DNA of 64,000 nt. Source: JASLMY01 sp965226475. Lineage in GTDB: Bacteria; Pseudomonadota; Alphaproteobacteria; GCA-2731375. The translations under genes were made by a program, and so were the position numbers. Positions 16,525 to 25,055 of this stretch are shown here, one piece after another (the stretch's first letter is position 1; every line of letters starts with the position of its first letter). The DNA is taken from positions 558,001 through 622,000 of the forward strand of contig CBDDDJ010000002.1 in NCBI GenBank assembly GCA_965226475.1, in the 5' to 3' direction. The notes beneath the pieces were generated by a model, which was given only the letters and a program-made list of their open reading frames with translations, had not been told where the DNA came from and ran no database searches.

Positions 16525-17028
16525 CTACGCCTCGGGCACGAGGAAATGGCCAAGGAGGCCAACGCCTTCCAACCCGTGCCAGCTCGCGGCGTCGAAGGCC
16601 AGCACGGCGACCGCGCCGGCGGGAAAGCCGCCATGGAGGCGGGCGAGCGGTGCTTCCGCTCCCCCGCTCGCCAAGGTCGCGGCCAACTGGTGGAGGCCCG
16701 GGTTGTGGCCGATCACCATGAGGCTGGCGTCATCGCCGTCCTGGACGGCGATGACGTCGAGAAGCGTGCCCGGATCGGAGAGATAGAGCGCGTCGTCGAG
16801 CGTGACGACCGGCGCAGGCGTCCAGGCCGGGCCGGCTTCCTCCCAGGTCTCCGTGGCGCGCAGCGCGCTCGAACAGAGCACGAGATCGGGCCGGAGGTCG
16901 AGCGCGGCGAGCCGCCGGCCCATCGCCCGGGCATCGGCCCGGCCGGCCGGGTCAAGCGGGCGGGCATGATCCTCGTGGCCGGTGCCCGCCTCGGCACTGG
17001 CGTGACGGAAAAGCAGGAGCCTGCGCAT
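16525..17028 (-). CDS. sixA: SixA-like histidine phosphatase
   Basis: Histidine phosphatase superfamily protein of the SixA group, 167 residues. The catalytic Arg8-His9 lies in LLFRHASAE. LCSSALRATETW and VIGHNPGLHQL provide the second Arg and His. SixA acts on phosphohistidine of signalling or PTS proteins. Its ATG overlaps the hisF TGA by one base, so it is the last gene of the histidine operon here, where hisE often lies in alphaproteobacteria. A histidine-biosynthetic role (for instance as a phosphatase) is possible but not shown by sequence. Confidence 0.88.
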   Translation of the reverse strand: MRRLLLFRHASAEAGTGHEDHARPLDPAGRADARAMGRRLAALDLRPDLVLCSSALRATETWEEAGPAWTPAPVVTLDDALYLSDPGTLLDVIAVQDGDDASLMVIGHNPGLHQLAATLASGGAEAPLARLHGGFPAGAVAVLAFDAASWHGLEGVGLLGHFLVPEA

Positions 17029-17795
17029 CAATCCGCTTCCAGCCGGACCGGCACGCCAGCGGCGCGCATATGGGCCTTGGCCTGGAGAATCGAATATTCG
17101 CCGAAGTGAAAGATCGAGGCGGCGAGCACCGCGTCGGCCTCGCCCTCCAGCACGCCGGCGACGAGGTGGTCGAGCGTGCCGACCCCGCCCGACGCGATGA
17201 CCGGCACGCCGACGGCGCGGCTGACGGCGCGGGTCAGTTCCACGTCGAAGCCCTGCCTCGTGCCGTCGCGGTCCATCGAGGTCAGCAGGATCTCGCCGGC
17301 GCCGAGCGCCGTCGCCCTCGTGGCCCATTGAACCGCGTCCAACCCCGTTTCGTTTCGCCCGCCGTGGGTGAAAACCTCGAAACCCCCGTCCAAGCGCCGG
17401 CGCGCGTCGATCGCGACCACGATGCATTGGCTGCCGAACTTCTCCGCCGCCTCGCCGATCAATTCGGGGCGCTGGATCGCGGCGGTGTTGATCGAGACCT
17501 TGTCGGCGCCGGCCAGCAGCAAGCGCCGCACGTCCTCCACCGCCCGGACCCCGCCGCCGATGGTGAGCGGCATGAAACACTGCTCCGCCGTCGCCCGGGC
17601 CACCTCCAGGATGATGGCGCGGTCGTCGGAGGAGGCGGTGATGTCGAGGAAGCAGAGCTCGTCCGCGCCCGCGGCATCGTAGACCTTGGCCTGGGCGACG
17701 GGATCGCCCGCATCGCGCAGGTCGACGAAGTTCACGCCCTTGACGACGCGGCCATCCTTCACGTCGAGGCAGGGGATGATCCGCTTGGTCAGCAT
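17028..17795 (-). CDS. hisF: Imidazole glycerol phosphate synthase cyclase subunit
   Basis: TIM-barrel cyclase that combines PRFAR with ammonia from HisH to give imidazole glycerol phosphate and AICAR. The 255-residue protein has Asp11 in IPCLDVKDG, the catalytic Asp in VVAIDARR, the two half-barrel phosphate loops (ASGGVGT and TIGGGVRA) and LTSMDRDGT. It overlaps the hisA 3' end by 7 bp and the sixA start by 1 bp. Full length and intact. Confidence 0.98.
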   Translation of the reverse strand: MLTKRIIPCLDVKDGRVVKGVNFVDLRDAGDPVAQAKVYDAAGADELCFLDITASSDDRAIILEVARATAEQCFMPLTIGGGVRAVEDVRRLLLAGADKVSINTAAIQRPELIGEAAEKFGSQCIVVAIDARRRLDGGFEVFTHGGRNETGLDAVQWATRATALGAGEILLTSMDRDGTRQGFDVELTRAVSRAVGVPVIASGGVGTLDHLVAGVLEGEADAVLAASIFHFGEYSILQAKAHMRAAGVPVRLEAD

Positions 17796-18532
17796 GCCGC
17801 CTCCTGGGCCTCACCGACGAGGGCCAGGGCCTCGGCCGGGTCGATCCGCCCATCATAGAGCGCCCGGCCGACGATCACGCCCTCTATGCCCGCCGCCGCC
17901 ACGCCCATGAGCCGCCGCAGGTCTTCGATCCCGCCGACCCCGCCGGACGCGATCACCGGGGTCGAGATCGCCTCCGCCAGCGCCACCGTGCCCTCGATAT
18001 TGACGCCGCCCAAGACACCGTCGCGGTCGATATCGGTGTAGATGATCGCGGCGGCGCCCGTGTCCTCGAAGCGGCGCGCGAGTTCGATCGCGCCCATCTC
18101 CGACTGCCGCGCCCAGCCGGCGACCGCGACCTTGCCACCCCTCGCGTCGATGCCGACGGCGATCCTCCCCGGATGGCGCGCCGCCAGCGCCGCCACGGCC
18201 TCGGGCTCTTCCAGCGCCCACGTGCCCACGATCACCCGGTCGAGCCCGGCCTCGAGCCAGGCTTCCGCCGTCGCCGCCTCGCGGATCCCGCCGCCCAGCT
18301 GCACGGGCAGATCGATGGCGGTGAGGACGGCGCGAACCGCCTCGGCATTCACCGGCCGGCCGGCGAAGGCGCCGTTCAGGTCGACGAGATGCAGGCGGTC
18401 GAATCCGGCGGCCTGGAAGGCCCTGGCTTGCGCGGCGGGATCGTCGTTGAAGACCGTCGCCCGCGCCATCTCGCCCTTGACCAGGCGAACGCAGCGACCG
18501 TCCTTCAGGTCGATGGCGGGATAGATCTTCAC
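17789..18532 (-). CDS. hisA: ProFAR isomerase
   Basis: TIM-barrel isomerase of histidine biosynthesis converting ProFAR to PRFAR. The 247-residue protein starts MKIYPAIDLKDGRCVRLVKG with catalytic Asp8. It has the QLGGGIRE and ASGGVGG phosphate-binding loops and the second catalytic Asp in YTDIDRDG. It lies between hisH (10-bp gap) and hisF (7-bp overlap). Confidence 0.98.
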   Translation of the reverse strand: MKIYPAIDLKDGRCVRLVKGEMARATVFNDDPAAQARAFQAAGFDRLHLVDLNGAFAGRPVNAEAVRAVLTAIDLPVQLGGGIREAATAEAWLEAGLDRVIVGTWALEEPEAVAALAARHPGRIAVGIDARGGKVAVAGWARQSEMGAIELARRFEDTGAAAIIYTDIDRDGVLGGVNIEGTVALAEAISTPVIASGGVGGIEDLRRLMGVAAAGIEGVIVGRALYDGRIDPAEALALVGEAQEAAC

Positions 18533-18542
18533 CGCCGGTGCC

Positions 18543-19190
18543 TCAGGGTTTCCAGGCGAGAAAGTCGGCGATTATCTGGAGCCCGACCGCCTGGCTCTTC
18601 TCGGGGTGGAACTGGGTGCCGACCATGTTGTCGCGGCCGACCGCGGCCACCAGGCGGCCGCCATAATCGACCTCGGCCAGCACCTGATCCGGCGCGATGC
18701 GGCGAAAGGCGTAGCCGTGGACGAAATAGACGTGCCGGCCTTCCTCGATGTTGGCGAAGATCGGATGGTGGGAAACCGCCGGAAAGCGAAGACCGTTCCA
18801 GCCCATGTGGGGGATCTTCAGGCGCGGGTTCGACGGCTCCAGCACCGCGATTTCGCCGTCGATCCAGCCGAGACCCTCGTGCACGCCGAACTCAAGGCCC
18901 TGGGCCGCCATCAGCTGCATGCCGACGCAGATGCCCAGGAAGGGCTGGCCCTTCTCGATCACCGCTTCTCGCAGGGCGGCTTCCATGCCGTCCACAGCGG
19001 CGAGGCCGCGTCGGCACTCGGCGAAGGCGCCGACCCCCGGCAGCACGATCCAGTGGGCGGCGGCCACTGCGTCGGGCGACGAGGTAACCTCGACGCCGAC
19101 CGAAAGGTCGTGGGCCGCCCGTTCGAAGGCCTTGGTGGCCGAGCGGAGGTTGCCGGAGCCATAGTCGACGATGGCGACACGGTCGGTCAT
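18543..19190 (-). CDS. hisH: Imidazole glycerol phosphate synthase amidotransferase subunit
   Basis: Class I glutamine amidotransferase that feeds ammonia to HisF. The 215-residue protein has the nucleophile Cys88 in GICVGMQL and the His195/Glu197 pair in QFHPEKS. The ATG at 19190 is chosen because it overlaps the stop of the upstream DUF2628 gene (ATGA) and gives the canonical N-terminus VAIVDYGSGNL. Confidence 0.98.
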   Translation of the reverse strand: MTDRVAIVDYGSGNLRSATKAFERAAHDLSVGVEVTSSPDAVAAAHWIVLPGVGAFAECRRGLAAVDGMEAALREAVIEKGQPFLGICVGMQLMAAQGLEFGVHEGLGWIDGEIAVLEPSNPRLKIPHMGWNGLRFPAVSHHPIFANIEEGRHVYFVHGYAFRRIAPDQVLAEVDYGGRLVAAVGRDNMVGTQFHPEKSQAVGLQIIADFLAWKP

Positions 19191-19636
19191 GGCGACCAGG
19201 GAGCGAGCGGCGAGGCCGGGCCGCCGACGGGGAGCGGACGCGACGGCGCGGCCGGCCGCCGCGCCGGGGCCGTCTCGTCCGCCCGTCGGACGACCCAGGC
19301 GATCAGCGCCTCGGTCCGGTTCCGGGCCACGACGACGTCGGCCATCCGCCAGCCGCGCGCCGCCCACTCGAGGCGCAGTCCGTCATTGGCGCTGACGCCG
19401 ACCAGCCACGCGAAGCCGGCGGCCAGCAGGCCATGGATTAGGAGATCGATTTCTCCGTGGAGACCCAGCAGAACCAGGAGTCCGACGAGATGGACGGCCA
19501 ATCCGATCCAGGCGCGATACCAGGCGAACCAGAGCGGCCCGGCCAGCACCGCGCCCCAGGAAAACCCCTCGGCGATCAGCACCGGTTCTCCCAGGGCGCC
19601 ACCCGGCGGCGGATGCACGGTGAAGATACGGCTCAT
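19187..19636 (-). CDS. DUF2628 membrane protein in the his operon
   Basis: A 149-residue protein with an aromatic N-terminal segment (FTVHPPPGGA, then EGFSWGAVLAGPLWFAWYRAW) followed by two or three hydrophobic helices and a polar Pro/Ala/Arg tail. This is the DUF2628 arrangement, and its position between hisB and hisH is conserved in alphaproteobacteria. Inner-membrane location is predicted from hydrophobicity. Its relation to histidine synthesis is unknown. It overlaps the hisH start by 4 bp. Confidence 0.85.
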   Translation of the reverse strand: MSRIFTVHPPPGGALGEPVLIAEGFSWGAVLAGPLWFAWYRAWIGLAVHLVGLLVLLGLHGEIDLLIHGLLAAGFAWLVGVSANDGLRLEWAARGWRMADVVVARNRTEALIAWVVRRADETAPARRPAAPSRPLPVGGPASPLAPWSP

Positions 19637-19652
19637 GCTCCGTCGTCCGTCC

Positions 19653-20246
19653 TCAATCGCCGAGTCGGCCCTTGGTCGAGGGGACGGCGTCCGCCTTGCG
19701 CGGATCGATCTCCACCGCCTGGCGCAGGCTCCGCGCCAAGCCCTTGAAGCAGCTTTCCACCATGTGATGGTTGTTGACGCCATAAAGTGTTTCGACGTGC
19801 AGCGTTGCGCCGGCGCCCTGGGCAAAGGCCTTGAACCACTCGTGGAACAGCTCGGTATCCATCTCGCCGAGCTTCGGGCGGGTGAAGTCCACCTTCCAGA
19901 CCAGATAGGGCCGGCCCGAGAGGTCGAGGGCGACCCGGGTCAGGGTCTCGTCCATGGGAATCAGGGCGTTGCCATAACGGGCGATGCCCTTGCGATCGGC
20001 GAGCGCCCGGCCGACCGCCTCGCCGACGACGATGCCGACGTCCTCGGTGGTGTGGTGGAAGTCAATATGAAGGTCGCCCTCGGCCCGGATCGTCAGGTCG
20101 ATCAGGCTGTGGCGCGACAGCTGTTCCATCATGTGATCGAGAAAGCCGATCCCGGTCTGGACATCATACGCGCCGTCGCCGTCCAGGTTCAGGCTGACGG
20201 AGACCTTGGTTTCCTTGGTCTCCCGCTCGAGGCTCGCGCTGCGCAT
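19653..20246 (-). CDS. hisB: Imidazoleglycerol-phosphate dehydratase
   Basis: Mn-dependent dehydratase of histidine biosynthesis, 197 residues, monofunctional (no fused phosphatase domain). Metal-binding repeats are visible as HIDFHHTTEDVGI and GVNNHHMVESCFKG, and GFLDHMMEQLSRHS is the family N-terminal motif. The ATG at 20246 has GGGAGAT closely upstream. It is the first visible gene of the hisB-DUF2628-hisH-hisA-hisF-sixA run. Confidence 0.97.
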   Translation of the reverse strand: MRSASLERETKETKVSVSLNLDGDGAYDVQTGIGFLDHMMEQLSRHSLIDLTIRAEGDLHIDFHHTTEDVGIVVGEAVGRALADRKGIARYGNALIPMDETLTRVALDLSGRPYLVWKVDFTRPKLGEMDTELFHEWFKAFAQGAGATLHVETLYGVNNHHMVESCFKGLARSLRQAVEIDPRKADAVPSTKGRLGD

Positions 20247-20398
20247 CTCCCGTATCTCCCACCACCGGCGCCGGGCGCCGTGGACGGCGGCGGTATAGCA
20301 GTCCCGCGCCCGCCCGACCAGTACGCGGCAAGGCGCGGCGAGGCTTGAACCGCTGCCCCATCCGACCGACACTCCCGCCAATCCGGGGAGAAACGCCG

Positions 20399-20941
20399 AT
20401 GACCGCCACGCTGATCATAATCGACATGCAGGTCGGCAGCTTCGAGGCCACGCCTGCGCCGCACGACGCCGAGGCCCTTGTCGAACGTCTGAACGGCCTG
20501 TCGGCGCGGGTCCGCGCCGCCGGGGGGCAGGTCGTCTACGTCCAGCACGACGGGACGGAAGACGACATGCATCATCCGAGCCGCCCGGGCTGGGCCTTGC
20601 TGCCCGACCTCGTGGTCGCGCCGGGCGACGAGATCGTCCGCAAGTCCTCCTGCGATTCCTTTCTCCATACACGGCTCGACGATCTGCTGGCCGAGACCGA
20701 CGCCGAGCGGCTGATCATCACCGGCAACGCCACCGATTTCTGTGTCGACACAACGATCCGTAGCGCGCTGGGGCGCGGCTGGCTCACCCTCGTTCCCGCC
20801 GACGGCCACACCACCCGCGACCGCCCCCACCTGGAGGCGGCCCGCATCATCGAACACCACAACGCCATCTGGCCCCATTTCCTCGCACCCAATGGCGGCG
20901 CGGAGATCACGACCTGCGAAGAGGTCGAACCGCGAGGGTGA
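20399..20941 (+). CDS. Isochorismatase-like cysteine hydrolase
   Basis: Cysteine hydrolase of the isochorismatase/nicotinamidase family, 180 residues. The catalytic Asp is in LIIIDMQVG, the Lys in IVRKSSCDSF and the nucleophile Cys in GNATDFCVDTTI. The start at 20399 is supported by GGGGAG 9 nt upstream. It diverges from hisB and has no pathway partner nearby, so the amide or ester substrate is unknown. Confidence 0.9.
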   Translation: MTATLIIIDMQVGSFEATPAPHDAEALVERLNGLSARVRAAGGQVVYVQHDGTEDDMHHPSRPGWALLPDLVVAPGDEIVRKSSCDSFLHTRLDDLLAETDAERLIITGNATDFCVDTTIRSALGRGWLTLVPADGHTTRDRPHLEAARIIEHHNAIWPHFLAPNGGAEITTCEEVEPRG

Positions 20942-21299
20942 AGCGAAACATGGCGGGGAATGCAGCCGAGGCACCGCCACGCCCGGTCATCGGCACGTAT
21001 CGCCTTTCCGTGCCGGGGCATCCGGACCACCTCCGGGAGGCTCCGTAACATGAGGAGCCATTGAATGAGTCTTTGCCGACCAGATTCAGAGGTCATTATC
21101 ACTTGAATTTGTGCGTCACGGGGCGTCGTCGAGCAGCATAATTAGTATGGGTAGCAAGGCCAAAGCCTCGTTGAATAGAGGGTTACGCTGTAGGCGGCGC
21201 TGCAAAAATGCTCCACGCGAGGCGGCCGGGTAGTCCGGTTGCGGCGGCGCGAAGATGCGCCAGTGATCGTCCCCTGTTGTTAGCGACGGGGGGCAGGAG

Positions 21300-22796
21300 A
21301 TGTATGGCGTGGAGTTGTATGCGCAGGTTCGGCTGGCAGTTGTCGATGAGGGGCTGAGCCACCGTGAGGCGGCGCGGCGGTTTGGCATCGACCGCCGGAC
21401 GGTGAAGAAGATGCTGAGCTACTCGGCGCCGCCGGGGTATCGGCGGACGATGCCGGTGAGACGGCCGAAGCTGGAAGAGTTCACGGCGGTCATCGACGCG
21501 ATCCTGTCGGCGGACCGGGATGTGCCGCGCAAGCAGCGGCACACGGCACAACGGATCTTCGAGCGGCTTCGGGACGAGCACGGCTTCACCGGCGGCTACA
21601 CCATCGTGAAGGACTACGTCCGCGCTCAGCGGCAGTCGACACGCGAAGCCTTCGTGCCGCTGCATCACCCGCCGGGCCATGCCCAGGCAGACTTTGGCCA
21701 AGCGGTGGTCGATCTGCGTGGCAAGCGGGAGAAGGTCCACTTCTTCTGCTTTATCTTGCCCCATTCGAACGCCTGGTTCGTGAAGGCCTACCTGCGGGAG
21801 ACGACGGAGGCTTTCCTGGACGGGCACGTCAGCGCCTTCGCCTTCTTCGGCGGGATCCCTCGATCGATCCTGTACGACAACACGACGCTGGCGGTGGCGC
21901 GGATCATGGGCGACGGCGAGCGCCGCCGCACCCAGGCCTTCTCGCATCTGCAGTCGCACTATCTGTTCCGCGACCGCTTCGGCCGGCCCGGCAAGGGCAA
22001 CGACAAAGGGAAGGTCGAGGCGCTGGTGAAGACGGCGCGGCGCAAGTTCTTCGTGCCGATCCCAAAGGTGCGGGACCTGGACGCCCTGAACGAACAGCTG
22101 ATGGCGGGTTGCCTGGCGCGTCTCGACGCCCTGGAGGAAGGCGAGAAGGCAACGGCGCTGCTGGCCGACCTCGAGGCTTTGCGCGATCTACCGGCCGTCC
22201 CCTTCGAGGCTTGTGAGCAACATCCCGGGCAGGTCTCCTCGATGGCCTTGGTGCGCTACCGGCTGGTGGATTACTCGGCGCCGACGGTCCACGCCTACAA
22301 GGACGTGATGGTCAAGGGCTATGTCGACCGGGTCGAGATCACTCTCGGCGCCGAGATCATCGCCCGTCATCCCCGCTCCTATGTGCGTGGCGACGTGGTC
22401 TACGACCCGCTGCACTATCTGTCTTTGCTGGAGAAGAAGCCGGGTGCCCTGGATCAAGCGGCCCCGCTGCTGGGGTGGAAGCTGGATCCCGCCTTCGACG
22501 AGCTGCGCCATCTCCTCGAAGCCCGCTTCGGCCATCGCGGCAAGCGGGAGTACATCCAGGTGCTGCGCCTGTTGGAGGACTTCCCCGAGAGCCAGGTGAG
22601 GGTGGCGGTGCGCGAGGCGGTGAAGCGGCGCCTGGTCGGCTTCGATGCCGTCAAGCATCTGCTCCTGGCCCGGATCGAGAGGCGACCGGCCCACCTGGAC
22701 TTCTCTCGCTATCCTCACCTCCCCCAGCCCTTTGTCGCCGCGACACGGATCGCCGATTACGCAACCTTGCTGGCGGGAGGCGCCGGACATGGCTGA
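21300..22796 (+). CDS. istA: IS21 transposase IstA
   Basis: DDE transposase of 498 residues. The N-terminal HTH reads SHREAARRFGIDRRTVKKML. The integrase core Asp residues are in AQADFGQAVVDL and ILYDNTT, and the Glu follows NDKGKVEALVK. The family C-terminal domain follows. The start at 21300 has GGGGGCAGGAG directly upstream. It overlaps istB by 8 bp. Appears intact. Confidence 0.95.
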   Translation: MYGVELYAQVRLAVVDEGLSHREAARRFGIDRRTVKKMLSYSAPPGYRRTMPVRRPKLEEFTAVIDAILSADRDVPRKQRHTAQRIFERLRDEHGFTGGYTIVKDYVRAQRQSTREAFVPLHHPPGHAQADFGQAVVDLRGKREKVHFFCFILPHSNAWFVKAYLRETTEAFLDGHVSAFAFFGGIPRSILYDNTTLAVARIMGDGERRRTQAFSHLQSHYLFRDRFGRPGKGNDKGKVEALVKTARRKFFVPIPKVRDLDALNEQLMAGCLARLDALEEGEKATALLADLEALRDLPAVPFEACEQHPGQVSSMALVRYRLVDYSAPTVHAYKDVMVKGYVDRVEITLGAEIIARHPRSYVRGDVVYDPLHYLSLLEKKPGALDQAAPLLGWKLDPAFDELRHLLEARFGHRGKREYIQVLRLLEDFPESQVRVAVREAVKRRLVGFDAVKHLLLARIERRPAHLDFSRYPHLPQPFVAATRIADYATLLAGGAGHG

Positions 22797-23553
22797 AGCC
22801 CCACGCCTCCTGCTCGATCACCAACTGAAGAGCCTGAAGCTGCCGACCGTCCTGCGCGAGTACGACAAGCAGGCGCGGATCGCGGCCGGCGACGGCGTCG
22901 ACCATGTCGGCTATCTCGCCCGGCTGACCGAGCTGGAGCTGATCGACCGAGAGCGCCGGTTGGTCGAGCGGCGCATCAAGCAAGCCAGGTTCCCCATCGT
23001 CAAACAGCTCGAGAGCTTCGACTTCAAGGCCGTGCCGGAACTCAACAAGATGCTGGTGCTGGACCTGGCCCGGGGCGAGTACGTCGCGCGGCGGGAGAAC
23101 GTGATCCTGCTCGGCCCCTCCGGTGTCGGCAAAACCCACATCGCGCTCGCCCTCGGACTGGCCGCCTGCCAGAAGGGCCTGAGCGTCCGCTTCACCACCG
23201 CTTCCCAGCTGGTGCATGAGCTGATGGAGGCCCGCGACGAGAAGAGGCTGCTCCGCCTCCAGGCCCAGCTCGCCAAGGTCAATCTCCTGATCGTCGACGA
23301 GCTCGGATACGTCCCGCTGTCGCAGACCGGGAGTGAGCTGCTGTTCGAGATCTTCAGCCAGCGCTACGAGCGCGGCGCCACCATCGTCACCTCAAACTTG
23401 CCCTTCCAGGAATGGACCTCCGTCTTCGCCAGCGAACGCCTCACCGGCGCGCTGCTCGACCGGATCACCCACCATGTCCATATCCTGGAGATGAACGCAG
23501 AAAGCTACCGGCTCAAGCAGAGCCGATCGCGACGACGACACCCTTCCCAATAA
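22789..23553 (+). CDS. istB: IS21 helper ATPase IstB
   Basis: AAA+ ATPase that assists target selection, 254 residues. Walker A is GPSGVGKTH and Walker B is LLIVDELGY. The sensor region TIVTSNLPFQEW and the C-terminal HILEMNAESYRLKQ are typical. The start codon lies inside the istA 3' end, indicating coupled translation. Intact. Confidence 0.95.
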   Translation: MAEAPRLLLDHQLKSLKLPTVLREYDKQARIAAGDGVDHVGYLARLTELELIDRERRLVERRIKQARFPIVKQLESFDFKAVPELNKMLVLDLARGEYVARRENVILLGPSGVGKTHIALALGLAACQKGLSVRFTTASQLVHELMEARDEKRLLRLQAQLAKVNLLIVDELGYVPLSQTGSELLFEIFSQRYERGATIVTSNLPFQEWTSVFASERLTGALLDRITHHVHILEMNAESYRLKQSRSRRRHPSQ

Positions 23554-23743
23554 TCTCGCTTCCTCCCCCGCTTGCCCACGTGGGTCCACAGGAACCTCCC
23601 ACGCGCGGGCCGCCGATTGCCCATTGAAAGGCACGTCGCCCCGCGCGCGGGTCCCTCCTATGGACTACGTGGACAAGCTGCCACCGAGCCACTGGTACAT
23701 TGTTACGCCGCCGCCCTGGCCCATATTCCGGCCGCCGTTGACA

Positions 23744-24192
23744 GAGCGCTTCGCGCCCCCGTACAATGGCAGCCTCGAATTCGATTCCGTTCTCTTGCAA
23801 GGTATCAAGGTGGCGCCACCCCGTGAGTCGCCCTCTCGGGAGTGGGTCGTAGTTTCAAGACGACAACGGTAGCGGGTCCGCCGTCAATCGCCCCGTTGCC
23901 CACCTGTCAGTCATCCGCCGAGTTCCGCCCGTTGATTCGAATCATGCTAGCTCAACTTAAGAAGATCGATCCAGCAAAGATATTACCGCTAGGCTACAGT
24001 GACATGGCCGGCGCGGAGGTAAAGACATACGCAATGTTCCGTCTCGCCGATGGCCGGCGAAAAGCGGCGTCTCACGGCAAAATCGCGGGCAGCGCGCCTG
24101 GCCGCCGCAGGGTGTATTTCCGAGGTTTTTCAATTGTGTAAAAGTATTAGTAACGCGAAGCGAGGGACTTTTTCACAGGCGACGGAAGATTT
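23744..24192. other. 450-bp stretch without a recognised gene
   Basis: Between the IS21 right end and the marR-like gene. AT content rises after about 23930. A plus-strand frame (23842-24141) has a protein-like middle part (LKKIDPAKILPLGYSD) but no recognisable family and no good ribosome site. It may be a remnant of a gene damaged by the insertion. No RNA gene or terminator was seen. Confidence 0.5.
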
Positions 24193-24711
24193 TCAGCGTC
24201 CGAGGCGACGTTCGCCGCCTCGATCGCCCGTCGTCACCTCCGCGGCGCGCGCATCGTCGCTCGTCGCGTCGTCCATCAGCATCAGGTTTGATTTGACGTG
24301 GATCAGCATCTCCGTCATCCGTCCGCGTTCTTCCGGCGAAAAACCAGCTAACGATTCCCGCAACACGTTGGCGCCGACCTCGTTCATTTGACCGAGGACC
24401 GGTTGCACCTTGTCAGTCAAATAGACACGCTTGACGCGCCGGTCGCGCGCGTCGCCGCCGCGCCGGACCCAGCCCTGATTCTCCAAACCGTCGAGCAGCG
24501 GCACCAGGCTTGCCTTGCCAATATCCATTTCTTCGGCCAGTTCGCTCTGCGTGAGCCCGTCCTGGCGCAGGAGATGTACCAGAACGCGCCAGCGCGAGCG
24601 GGTGAGGCCGGACTCCCGGACCCGCGCGTCGAAGGCGTTGCGCATGAGCCGCCCGATGTCGTGTATCAGGTAGCCGACGTTCTCTATCCTGGGTTGACTC
24701 GTCGTTTTCAT
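24193..24711 (-). CDS. MarR-family transcriptional regulator
   Basis: Winged-HTH regulator of 172 residues. Dimerisation helices flank the wHTH (LTRSRWRVLVHLLRQDGLTQSELAEEM, then KASLVPLLDGLENQGWVRR and the wing DARDRRVKRVYLT). A polar C-terminal tail adds about 20 residues. It is divergent from a ferredoxin-P450 pair 95 bp away and very probably controls it. The shared intergenic DNA contains an inverted repeat starting at its own start codon. Confidence 0.92.
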   Translation of the reverse strand: MKTTSQPRIENVGYLIHDIGRLMRNAFDARVRESGLTRSRWRVLVHLLRQDGLTQSELAEEMDIGKASLVPLLDGLENQGWVRRGGDARDRRVKRVYLTDKVQPVLGQMNEVGANVLRESLAGFSPEERGRMTEMLIHVKSNLMLMDDATSDDARAAEVTTGDRGGERRLGR

Positions 24712-24729
24712 ATCGGTACCTTACCCGAT
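24712..24729. promoter_or_regulatory. Candidate MarR operator
   Basis: ATCGGTA (24712-24718) and TACCCGAT (24723-24729) form an inverted repeat with one extra C, just upstream of and touching the marR-like start codon. A MarR dimer could bind here and control both its own gene and the divergent ferredoxin-P450 genes. Confidence 0.4.
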
Positions 24730-24805
24730 AGTTAGATATCGAACAATATGTTTCCGTATGAAATACGGGCCGCGACGGCTTTCGGAGGAGCGGAGGACGG
24801 ACGGC

Positions 24806-25018
24806 ATGAACGAGAGGCGCCTCAGGATCCGGGTCGATCCGGACAAGTGCCAGGGGCACAACCGGTGCAAGGCCCTCGCGCCCGATCTGTTCGAGCTCGA
24901 CGATTTCGGCAACGCGACGGCGGTGAACGATGGTCATGTCCCGCCGGATGGGATCGAGAAGGCGCGCCTGGCGATCGCCAACTGCCCCGAATTCGCCATC
25001 GAGATCGTCGAGAACTGA
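24806..25018 (+). CDS. P450-type ferredoxin
   Basis: Small iron-sulfur electron carrier, 70 residues. The motif CQGHNRC (Cys-x5-Cys with His in place of the second cluster Cys) and the distal Cys in ANCPEFAI indicate a [3Fe-4S] or [4Fe-4S] single-cluster ferredoxin of the kind that serves actinobacterial and proteobacterial P450s. ATG 24806 has GGAGG about 10 nt upstream. It lies 37 bp before the P450 and is its probable electron donor. Confidence 0.92.
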   Translation: MNERRLRIRVDPDKCQGHNRCKALAPDLFELDDFGNATAVNDGHVPPDGIEKARLAIANCPEFAIEIVEN

Positions 25019-25055
25019 CCACCCCACCAGACGAGATTGAAGAGGAGCGAGGCCC

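Larger units (their letters stand above)
21189..23743 (+). mobile_element. IS21-family insertion sequence
   Basis: Complete istA/istB element. The left end begins TGTAGGCGGCGCTGC at 21189. The right end has two related tandem blocks, TGGTACATTGTTACGCCGCCG near 23693 (21 bp) and a diverged copy before TTGACA at 23738-23743, the multiple-repeat end structure usual for IS21. No target-site duplication could be seen next to these ends, so the boundaries are approximate or the flanks have diverged. Confidence 0.8.

Noticed and set aside
21039..21059. GGCTCC/GGAGCC hairpin upstream of the IS21 element
   Set aside because: Only 6 bp with no T-run; not strong enough to call a terminator.
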